A stretch of 64,000 nt of DNA, taken from NCBI GenBank assembly GCA_922989275.2, contig OV277870.1, positions 29,470,742 to 29,534,741 on the forward strand, read 5' to 3'. Below are positions 26,201 to 38,200 of this stretch, one piece after another. The translations under genes and the position numbers were made by a program. Position 1 is the stretch's first letter, and each line of letters begins with the position of its first letter. The notes under the pieces are model-generated. The model did no database searches. It saw only the letters and a program-made list of their open reading frames with translations, and was not told the origin of the DNA. The stretch comes from Gari tellinella. Taxonomy: Eukaryota > Mollusca > Bivalvia > Cardiida > Psammobiidae.

Positions 26201-29200
26201 TAAGGGGAATTTTCAGTTAAATCAACAATTGATTTTAAGGGGTTTTATGAATGGCACACAGGTACAGGGATCTGCAAAATAAAATACATCCATACATTTT
26301 CATATGTGAATATGATTATATCAAATACTCCATCAGAAAAAATACAAAATATAAATATTTATTTATTTTGCCTTACAGAGTAATAGATAACTTCTCTTAT
26401 ACGACCATCAAATAATGCTTATTAGTGTGTGTTTAAGCCAGATTGGCTGCTTATTAAAGACAGGCGGTCCTGGAAGCATAGTCAAAGTACAACAGAAATG
26501 TCCTAAAGGAGCTTTCTGTTTAACATTTACCTTTCTTTTTAAGCTGCTTCATGTACCTGTCTTTAATACAACCAATTAAACTTTTCTTAAGTGGTCGTAA
26601 TAGGTATTGTTTTACTGTATATGTCTCCTTTGTTTCAAAGATTGCATATCGGCAATGCTGCATCCGGCTAATCAATTATAAATGTGCAAAGGAACAAGGA
26701 ACAAGTACACTACATGTATATAATATATTGGACATATTGCGTCGCTTGTTTTCTCGACTTTTATGTTGCCTTTTAAATAAACAATCGCTTCCGATGAACA
26801 TTAAGTAGACATTCGCTGTAAATCAAAGACTTTAACCCATTTACGCCTAGTGGATTCTTGCATGTTTTGTATTGAATTACCTTAGTCCATCAAAAGAATG
26901 CCTGGTCACAATTTTTATTTTCATTTTGTTCTATATTGAAATTCCTATCAGCAAACAGTGTAGATTCTGATCAGACGCCGCATAATGCGGCGTCTGATCA
27001 GAGTCTTTACTGTTTGTCTATGTCCTATATATTGGATCGTGGGCACAAATGGGTTAATGGTACTGTATTGGCAAACAAATTGCCGAGTACCATTATATCT
27101 GATTAGATGTTATCTGTTAGTAACATACATCAAAAGTTCTTCATTCAAGCATCAACTTGATCAATTAATAGAGAAGCAAGACAACTAGATTTAAACACAT
27201 TCCAAGAGTTTAATAGCTGCCGAACTATTGTTTTTAGTCGAACGACATTTACGACAGTGTTAACCCATTTATACCCAGTGGATTCTTCCATGTTTATATA
27301 TTGCATTAGTTCAATTTTTATGAATTTGTGCCCACGATCCCATATATGGAACATAGGCAAACAGTGTAGACTGTGATCAGACGCCGCATTATGCGGCGTC
27401 TGATCAGAGTCTTCACTGTTTGCTTATAGAAATATAAATATAAAACAAATTGAAAAGTTTGACTAGTCAAATAAAAAAAATGGACTAATCCAATGTAAAA
27501 TATGGACGAATCCACTGGGCGCAAATGAGTTAAACGAAACAAAACGCAAACGTAATGCAATAGAATGTTGAAAACTTAATCTGGGAGTTGAAATAAATTA
27601 CGATTCACTACAATGATGTCATCTATTTGAAACGGTAATAGTCTGCTTTTTTTCTCTCAAATTCAAAACTAAGATATTTTGTTAAACACGATATTGACGT
27701 AAGTATCTCACAATTTTGGTCCTGTTCAGATGCCGCTATGCTTCACTACATGGCGTGATAAATTTAAAACGTTCGGCTAATTGCCTCAAAATTTGAGATT
27801 ACGTTTTTTGACTACGAAAATATTGAAGTTACTATTTTGACTTAAAATACTGTAGCCACGACTGACCAGGATTCTTACTGTTTGAAAATAAGCATTTTAT
27901 TGTTCTTATGTCTAGGTCTTGTACATTGTATTATACCCTGGTAAAGCGTCCATGGTCTACCCGGAGGCCTTGTCTCAGCTGATAATGTATTTTGTTCTAT
28001 ATTGTACTAGGTCCTGGTATGGCGTTCATTGTCTACCCGGAGGCCTTGTCTCAGCTGATAATGTATTTTGTTCTATATTGTACAAGGTCTTGGTATGGCG
28101 TTCATTGTCTACCCGGAGGCCTTGTCTCAGCTTGTAATGTATTTTGTTCTATACTGTACTATGTACTGGTAAAGCGTTCATTGTCTACCCGGAGGTCGTG
28201 TCTCAGCTAATATTGTATTTGGTTCTATATTGTACTAGGTCCTTGAATCGCGTGCATGGTCTACCCGGAGGTCGTGTCTCAGCTAATAATGTTTTTGTTC
28301 TATATTGTACAAGGGCCTGGTATGACGTTCATTGTCTACCCGGAGGCTTTGTCTCAGCTGATAATGTATTTTGTTCTATATTGTACAAGGTCCTGCTATG
28401 GCGTGCATTATCTACCCGGAGGCCTTGTCTCAGCTAATAATGTTTTTGTTCTATATTGTACAAGGGCCTGGTATGACGTTCATTGTCTACCCGGAGGCTT
28501 TGTCTCAGCTGATAATGTATTTTGTTCTATATTGTACAAGGTCCTGGTAGAGCGTTCATTGTCTACCCGGAGGCCTTGTCTCAGCTTATAATGTATTTTG
28601 TTCTATATTGTACTAGGTCCTTGTATGGCGTTCATTGTCTACCCGGAGGCCTTGTCTCAGCTAATACTATATTTGGTTCTATATTGTACTAGGTCCTGGT
28701 ATGGCGTTCATTGTCTACCCGGAGGCCCTGTCACAGCTAATAATGTATTTTGTTCTATATTGTACTAGGTCCTTCATTCGCGTGCATGGTCTATCCGATG
28801 TCTCAGCTATTAATGTATTTTGTTCTATATTGTACTAGTCCTTGAATCGCGTGCATGGTCTATCCGGATATATTGTCTCAGCTAATAATGTATTTTGTTC
28901 TATATTGTACTAGGTCCTTGAATCGCATGCATGGTCTATCCGGATATATTGTCTCAGCTAATAATGTATTTTGTTCTATATTGTACTAGGTCCTTGAATC
29001 GCAAGCATGGTATATCCGGATATATTGTCTCAGCTAATAATGTATTTTGTTCTATATTGTACTAGGTCCTTGAATCGCGTGCATGGTCTATCCGGATATA
29101 TTGTCTCAGCTAATAATGTATTTTGTTCTATATTGTACTAGGTCCTTGAATCGCGTGCATGGTCTATCCGAATATATTGTCTCAGCTAATAATGTATTTT

Positions 29201-32200
29201 GTTCTATATTGTACTAGGTCCTTGAATCGCATGCATGGTCTATCCGGATATATTGTCTCAGCTAATAATGTATTTTGTTCTATATTGTACTAGGTCCTTG
29301 AATCGCATGCATGGTCTATCCGGATATATTGTCTCAGCTAATAATGTATTTTGTTCTATATTGTACTAGGTCCTTGAATCGCGTGCATGGTCTATCCGGA
29401 TATATTGTCTCAGCTAATATTGTATTTTGTTCTTTATTGTACTAGGACCTGGTATGGCGTTCATTGTCTACCCGGAGGCTTTGTCTCAGCTGATAATGTA
29501 TTTTGTTCTATATTGTACAAGGTCCTGGTATAGCGTTCATGATCTACCCGGGGGCTTTGTCTCAGCTTGTAATGTATTTTGTTCTATATTGTACAAGGTC
29601 CTGGTATAGCGTTCATGATCTACCCGGGGGCTTTGTCTCAGCTCATATTGTATTTTGTTCTATATTGTACAAGGTCCTGGTATGGCGTTCATTGTCTACC
29701 CGGAGGCCCTGTCACAGCTAATAATGTATTTTGTTCTATACTGTACTATGTACTGGTAAAGCGTTCATGGTCCATCTGGAGGCCTTGTCTCAGCTAATAA
29801 CGTATTTGTTCTATATTGTACAAGGTCCTGGTATAGCGTTCATTGTCTACCCGGAGGCCCTGTCACAGCTAATAATGCATTTTGTTCTGTACTGTACTAT
29901 GTACTGGTAAAGCGTTCATGGTCCATCTGGAGGCCTTGTCTCAGCTAATAACGTATTTGTTCTATATTGTACAAGGTCCTGGTATAGCGTTCATGGTCTA
30001 CCCGGAGGCCCTGTCTCAGCTACCCCTGCCTCAGTTTTGGTCGGTGCTATTCTTTCTCATGTTGTTCACAGTTGGTCTCGATAGCCAGGTAGGATAGAAC
30101 TATCAAAATAGTCTTAATAATTGATTAACCCTTTCATGATCAAATTGTTCATGAGAACTTTACCCCCTCAACGTTTCATTGTCGCCTGCTTAAAATTTGT
30201 TGTCTGCAATGTCGTTTCAAAGTGAAAATATAAAGAAGTATGATTTAAAAAACTTCAAAACGAGTGTTAAACAGTTTGGATCGTGATCAGACGCGGCAGC
30301 ATTACGCGGCGTCTGACCAGGATCCAAACTGTTTGCAAAACACTTTCAAGCGTCATTGAGAGTGTAAGGGTTAAAATCCAACATAATATATTGGGTTTTT
30401 TGTTGTTGTTCTATAAGATCTCTGTGTAAGTTTGTGACCGAATATACTGGACTAATTATGTTCGTTCGCATATCTATCTTACTAATTTTTCTTCAAACTT
30501 TCTCTGTTTATATCAAAGTTTACACCAGAAAGTTAATGTTCATTTACGCTTAAATGTTTAATATGCCATCTGATGTTATGCAATGCTTGGTTTTGGTAAT
30601 AAATGGGTTAATAATTGTTTTGCTTCAGATTGTCCATGTACAGACTCTAACAAGTGCTTTGATGGATACATTTCCAAAGCAGCTATTGAAGAGAAAACTA
30701 CTTGTTACTGCCACAGTTTGTATCTCGTTGATGTTGCTTGGAATATCATGTATTACACAGGTGAGACTCTTATCTAACAGTCTGGTGTTGTCAGTTCACA
30801 GTTATCTCACAAATATGTGTTATCAGTTAACAACTTATCTCACAACCTTGTAATAATTATAATATATGTAATAATAATAATAATAACGACATTATTTACT
30901 AAGGCTACCCATTCAAGCAAGCCGATTCTCCCATTTTGGCCTCGACATGTGTTATCAGTTTACAAGTTTTATATTACAACATTTTGTTATCAGTTTACAA
31001 ATTAAATTATTACCCGTGTTATCAGTCCATATGTTATCTCAAAACCATGTGTTAACAGCTCACACATTATCTCTAGTCCTTGTGTTATCAGTCCTTACAT
31101 TTTTTCACACAACCTTGTGTTATCAGTCAACATGTCATCTCACAACTTTGCATTATCGAGAAACATATCGTCTCACAACCTTTTGTTATCAGTCCATATG
31201 TTATCTTACAACCTTGTGTTATCAGTCCAAATGTTATTTCAAAGTCTTGTGTTATCAGTTATTAAATTACCTAACTGTATTGTGTTATCTGTTCAAATGT
31301 TATTGATAACGATGTACTATGTACAAGTTGAAATAAAATATCTACCTATCTATATATCTATTTATCTATCTATCTATCATGTTATCTAACAACCTGTTTT
31401 AGCTCACCTGAGCCAAAGGCTCAAGGTGAGCTATTGGGATGGCCCTATGTCCGTCATACGTGGTCATCCGTCGTGCGTTGTGCGTCGTGTGTTGTGCGTC
31501 GTCGTTAACAATTGCTTCAAATGACATCTCCTCCTATACCGCTGAACAGAATTCAACCAAACTTTACGGAAATGTTCCTTGGGTCAAGCTCTTTCAAATA
31601 TGTTCAAAGAATTAAAAACAATGCAGAACTCTGGTTGCCATGGCAACCAAAAGTGAAAAAAAGGAAATATTAAAAATTCTTCTTGTCAAAAATTGCAAGG
31701 GCCAGAGCTTAGATATTTGGCACATAGTATCATCTACAGGTCCTCTATCAAATTTGTTCAAATTATGTCTCTGGGGGTCCAAATTGGCCCCGCCCCGGGG
31801 GTCACAGTTTTACATAGAGTTATTTAGTGAAATTTTCAAACGTCTTCTCCTCTGAAACTAATATGGCCAGAGCTTTGATATTCGGCATGGTGACACTTGT
31901 AGATGTCCTTTACTAATATTGTTCGAATGGTTCTGGTTGGTTGCATATCTAGGTCACAGGAGCTAAAAATAGATTTTGTTTCAATGAAAACTTAAAAAAT
32001 CTTCTTGTCTGAAACTACAAGGGCCAGAACTTAGATATTTGGCACATGTCATCGCCTACAGGTCCTCTATCAAGTTTGTTCAAATTATGCCCCTGGGGTC
32101 GAAATTAGCCTCGCCCCAGGGGTCACAGTTTTACATAGAGTTATATAGTGATATTTTCAAACGTCTTCTCCTCTGACACTAATATGGCCAGAGCTTTGAT

Positions 32201-35200
32201 ATTCGGTATGGTGAACCTTCTAGATATCCTTTACATATTTTGAACAAATGGTTTCGGTCTGTTGCATATATAGCTCACAGGAGCTAAAACAAAATGTCAA
32301 TGGAAACAAAAATCTTCTTGTCTGAAACTACAAGGGCCAGAGCTTAGATAGTTGGCACATAGCATCATCTACAGTTCTTCTAACAAGATTGTTCAAATTA
32401 TGCCCCTCGGGAAAAAAATTATCCCTTTTCTGGACATAAATAACTATCTCCATTTTGTCAGTTATTCTCAGTTGAGCGAAATATGCCCCATGGGGCTCTT
32501 GTATAAAATCACATTTGATCTCACAACCGTGTGTTATCAGTTCACCAAATTATCCTTGTCTATTCCAGGGTGGGATCTACTTCCTCCAGATACTAGACTG
32601 GTACTGTGCAAGTATTGCTGTGATGTTCCTGGCATTTGCTGAGACGGCCGGGCTTGCTTGGGTCTACGGTATTATATTAACCCATTTATACCCAATGGAT
32701 TATGTTTATATGTTGAATTTGTCCTGATTTTATCTACGGGATGCCTGGTCAAAATTTTCATTTTCATTTTGTTTTTTATTGACATTCCTATCATCAGCCA
32801 GTGAATACTCTGATCAGACGCCGCATTATGCGACGTCTGATTAGAGTCTACACAGTTTGCTTTTTTCCCATATATGGGATCGTGGACACAAATGGACTGT
32901 TCCCGCTCTACAACAGTCCTCCAATCAACGACCTTTGCAATTACGTCTATCGCTTTTACTGCTAATATATCGTCTGCTTAAAATATCGTCTGATATTTTT
33001 TCTCAACGTTACATATAAGTGGTCATTTTTATAGAATAAACATAATGACGAGTGACAAACAGCTTTAATCCAGATCAGATTACGCTGTTTGCAAATGTAA
33101 GCCAAGTCTTGAGTTTCCCTCTCTATAATTACTCCCTCCGAACAACGCACACAATATGTGTCTCCCATTGGGTGTCATTGTAGAGAGGGGGCATTCTAGT
33201 CCATTTCAAACAGCTGTATATTGCGTTTAAACTGAAATGAATAACATATTCTCAACTGAATGCCGTGTCCATATTTTGAGAAAAAATCGTCTTAACAATA
33301 TGAATAAATACGCCGTTTACCACTGTATTTCGTATTTTGTGCATATACTTGGATATCTATATTTTCTTTTATATTGAATTGTTTAGTTCATGTGGCGTTC
33401 TCTGATTATTCTTTATAAATGTGCAGCTAAATGTATTTGTATGTAACCAGAATGACTGGTTGCAATGGAATATACTCTTACAGTAAGGAAGTTGTTGCTA
33501 TTCTTACAAAATACGTGTTATTTTTTTATTGCAAATTGTTTGGACCCCGATCAGACGCTGTAAACTGCGGCTTCCTCCCGGCATCTGATTAGGCTCTGAA
33601 GTGTTTGCCTCTCAGATTTACATAAATAGTCAATATCTTTAAAAAAAAAAGAAAAACGGTTGCTTTCTACATTGCATTTTCACTAAGTTTAAACGGGAAC
33701 GAATAACGTATTTACCAAATATGTGCGTTTAGGAAAGGAAATAGACAATATGACATGTAATAGCACTGATCGTTCGGAAGTTGTTCCATCATTAGGTTGC
33801 CACTAATGTCATGTTCTAAACTTTACCTACGACCATGCTCTAATGTTACGAAACATTTGATTTGAGTCTTATATCATTTTAAAGCATTTGATTGGTCAGA
33901 TTTGAGCTTGCTTAGAACGATATCAGACTGAACTCAAAACGCTTTATAACCTTGGAACCATGTTCTTTGCTGTTTATTTCAGGAGTAAGGAGACTCTACA
34001 AAGACGTAGAATTGATGCTTGGACGTCGACTGAACCCGGTATGGGGGATATTTTGGGCGGCCATTACTCCTGTTATAATACTGGTAATATTATTTATTTT
34101 ATCACTAGACATGTCTGTCACCAAAAAGAGGACTGTTTATTTTCAATTTTGATCATTAAATCTACAGACTCTCTATATACATGTTGTAGATTCCCCCCCC
34201 CCCCCCCCCCTCCCTACGGCCACAAAATTATTGTTTTAGCAGATGTTAAAGACAGGTGCCTGCTTAAAACAATTTAAAAGTTAAACAGACAGAAACCTCC
34301 TTTCGGCGCTTTTTGTTTTACTGTCAAAGGGTTTTAACAGAGAGGTTATACTTTAAATCTCTTATGAAAGGTCACTTTATATAGGTTCCAAGGTACATCA
34401 TCAAATAATTAAAACTTCTTCCTAATTGACACTAAACGTTTAGAATATTTCTGCTAGTCTTTCATTGTGCGTTAACTCATTTAACCCATTTGTGCCCACG
34501 ATCCCATTTATGGGACATAAGCAAACAATGTAGACTCTGATCAGATGACGCATTATGCGGTGTCTGATCAGAGACTCCACTGTTTGCTGATATAAATTTC
34601 AATATAAAACATAATGAAAATGAAAGTTTTGACCAGGCATTCTTTTGATAAAAAATGGACTTATCCGATATATAAACATGGTAGAATCCACTGGGTATAA
34701 ATGGGTTAATCCTAGCGACGAGTTTACCCGCCCATAACAGGCAGTTACCGGTAGTAGGGCTCTTGACCGATGCAAACAGCGAAGGCCCATATCCATTGAC
34801 ACCTGCAGAAGCCCTGTAGCGGCATGATTTGAAAAAAATTCTAATTTGAATATTATTTACAAATCATGTCATTTTTTTTCAAATCATGTTTTCACAGTCG
34901 ACATGATTTGAAAAAAAAACATAATTTGAATTTTTTTTACAAATCATGTCGAAAACCGGCATCTGTAAATTTGATTCAACTTGATTTGACATAGGCTGGT
35001 ATTTAATAGCATGCATATATTAAGTATTTATATATGTGTTTCCGGCAACGCAACACAGTGAATACAGTTGAGTTATTTGAATGTGAAATCAGACAGTCAG
35101 TAGAAATAATAGCTTCATAAATGGCATGCATGTGTATCTCAGGGGGCTACACATTTTGAATGGAGGCATGTCAAGGTCATCCTTGAAGGTCAAATATATA

Positions 35201-38200
35201 GGTGAATGTCATAACTTCTAACCCAGTATATATAATTACTTAATAATTGGCATGCACGTGCATCTCATGGAGCTGCACAGTTTGAATGGAGACATGTCAA
35301 GGTCAAGGTTATCCTTCAATGGCAAGGGCGGAAAGCCGGACATAGCGTTGTTTCACAAAAGCATCTTGTTTCTGCTTTGTTTAAGGATGTCTTTTTTTCG
35401 ACATTCTACGCACCTCCCCCTAATCGAAAACCCTGGATCTACACCTAGATGTGCAGGCATCATGATGCGTTTGTAAAACAACGGTGTGTCCCCCTTTCCG
35501 CCTTTGACCTTGACATGCCTCCTTTCCAAATGTGCAGCTCCATAAGATGCACACGCATGCCAAGTATGAAGTAATTTTATCTACTAGCTAAAAAATTATC
35601 ACATTGGCCTATATATTTGACATTTGACATCGAATGATGATCTTGACCTTGACATTTCTCCTTTCAAACTGTGCAACTCCATGAGATGCAAACGCATGCC
35701 AATTATGAAGTAATTCTATCTACTGGCTCAAAAGTTATGACATTCACCTAAATATTTTACTTTCAAGGACGACCTTGACCTTGACATGCCTCCATTCAAA
35801 ATGTGTAGCCCCATGAGATACACATGTATGCCATTTATGAAGCTTTTATTTCTAACGACTGTCTTATTTCACATTCAAATAACTCAACTATACCCACTGT
35901 GTTCCGGTGTCGTAAACACCTATATAAATACTAAGAGGTTAAAATATGACCCAGGCGTGCCTGCTGCCAATAATGGCACAACTGGTGCCATAATAGCCCG
36001 AGGGCTTTAGCCCGAGGGCTATTGTGACACCAGGCGTGCCATTATGGGCAGAAGGCACGCCTGGGTCATGTTTTGACCTTTTTATTGTATATCTTCATGC
36101 CAATGACGTGGTTTCAAACATAGTTTAACTGCCATCCACTGCTCACAAATCTGAAACGATTACAAACCGCGGCTACGCTATCGAGTAGAACTCTACATTT
36201 TGACGACGTCGTTTTTATCTTTTGAAATTTCCGCTGAATGGCGTGAAATAATGACGTCATAACTGTCATTTTGAATAACATAAACAACGTCAAGTAAGTT
36301 TACACTGTGACACACATAAGACTTGACCTTTGTATAAACAGGAACTGTACCTTTTACGTTAAGACCCTTCTGTCTCAGAATTCAAGTTCCAGAATACGAT
36401 TTGACAACGACGCCAAACCCCTTCCCCTGCCATGTTGAATAGATCTAAGTTGCTAACATCAACGAGTTGCACGTGAAAAACTTCGAGGGGCGATTATCCA
36501 TAATCGGCCCACTGGGTCATTATGGATTGGTCACATGACCTCCGTAATGACAATTTTCAACGGCAATTTTGTTACTATTTATAGTAAGGTATACAATAAT
36601 AAGAGGTTAAAACATGACCCAGGCGTGCCTTCTGCCCATAATGGCACGCCTGGTGCCATAATAGCCCGAGGGCTTTAGCCCGAGGGCTATTGTGACACCA
36701 GGCGTGCCATTATGGGCAGAAGGCACGCCTGGGTCATGTTTTGACCTTTTTATTGTATATCTTCATGCCAATGACGTGGTTTCAAACATCGTTTAACTGC
36801 TATCAACTGCTCAAAAATTTGAAACGACAGCACTGACAAAGTATGGGTAGCTCTAGATCTTTCAGAAATGCTCAGATCGTAAGATCTCGAACATATGAAG
36901 TTGGCTATGGGAAGTTTAGCCCACGCAGAAAATTTGTATAGTAGATCTAGAATTACAAACCGCTACACTATTATATCGATTAGAACTCTACATTTTGACG
37001 ACGTCGATTTTATCTTTTGAAGTTTCCGCTGAATGGCGTGAAATAATGACGTCATAACTGTCATTTTGAATAACATAAACAACGTCAAGTAATTTCACAC
37101 TGTGACACACATAAGACTTGACCATTGTATAAACTAATTTAAACAGAAAATGTACCTTTTACGTTAAGACCCTTCTGTCTCAGAATTCAAGTTCCAGAAT
37201 ACGATTTGACAACGACGCCAAACCCCTTCTCCTGCCATGTTTGAATAGATCTAAGTTGCTAACATCAACAAGTTGCACGTGAAAATCTTCGGTGGGCGAT
37301 TATCCATAATCGGCCCACTGGGCCATTATGGATTGGTCACATGACCTCCGTAATGACAGTTTTCAACGGCAATTTTGTTACTATTTATAGTAAGGTATAC
37401 AATAAATGTACTTAATATATGCATGCTATTAAATACCAGCCTATGTAAAAACTTTTTTTTTTATATTTTCAAATCATGTTGAATCAAATCTACAGATGCC
37501 GGTTTTCGACATGATTTGTAAAAGAAATTCAAATCATGTTTTTTTTCAAATCATGTCGACTGTGAAAACATGATTTGAAAAAATTGACATGATTTGTTAA
37601 AGAAATTTCAAATTAGATTTTTTTTCAAATCATGCCGCTACAAATCCCACTAAACAGGGACTGCATGGTTTGTCATTTTTAAATAATTCCTAAACAACAA
37701 TCCTAATTACTGTACTCTAAAATGGACTAGACTTAATTGGAAATCTGTATTGTCCATTTGAATTTATTATATAGCTATCTATCCTTAGGACAGACTATAG
37801 GAACGTGTTAGTGTATTATTGTTGTATCTTTAATAAAATATATATCACTGTCCTGTCCATATGCAATGCAATTACGTAACTGAAAAACATGGAAACAGGA
37901 CTGCAACTAAATGATTTGCCTACAGCTATGAATGATAGGAACACATGAAAAAGCATCATCCGCCATAAAGTAAGCAAGCACTACTAATTAAAATATCTAT
38001 TGTCGGCAATTAATTTACAGAAGTGCATCCCAATGATTCACAGTAAAAAATCAGTCAGTCATAGATTTATTCAATCATGCGATGCGATATTTGGTTGCAT
38101 ATCAAATGATGATCTACTCCTACGAGAACGGTAGGATTCATTACTTTACAAATCATTACCAGAGGAAATGCAATTATCGTTTTAATATCTGCTGCCATGG

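Larger units (their letters stand above)
34815..37642. mobile_element. 2.8-kb element with long terminal inverted repeats (group E)
   Basis: Ends TGTAGCGGCATGATTTGAAA and, complemented, the same. Inverted homology runs about 215-240 bp on each side (34815-35028 and 37403-37642) and includes TCGACATGATTTGAAAAAA, CCGGCATCTGTA and TAGCATGCATATATTAAGTA. The interior has a foldback at 35110-35845 and a tandem duplication at 35927-37395. No transposase was recognised. Confidence 0.8.

Noticed and set aside
27919..30097. Series of open frames of 60-111 codons, or a CRISPR-like array
   Set aside because: All are the 76-bp exon-derived repeat read across units. The repeats have no unique spacers, and the host is eukaryotic.
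31640..31855. Open frame in the GCTCACC element
   Set aside because: Its sequence recurs in the other internal units of the same element with frame-breaking differences, so it is a repeat artefact.
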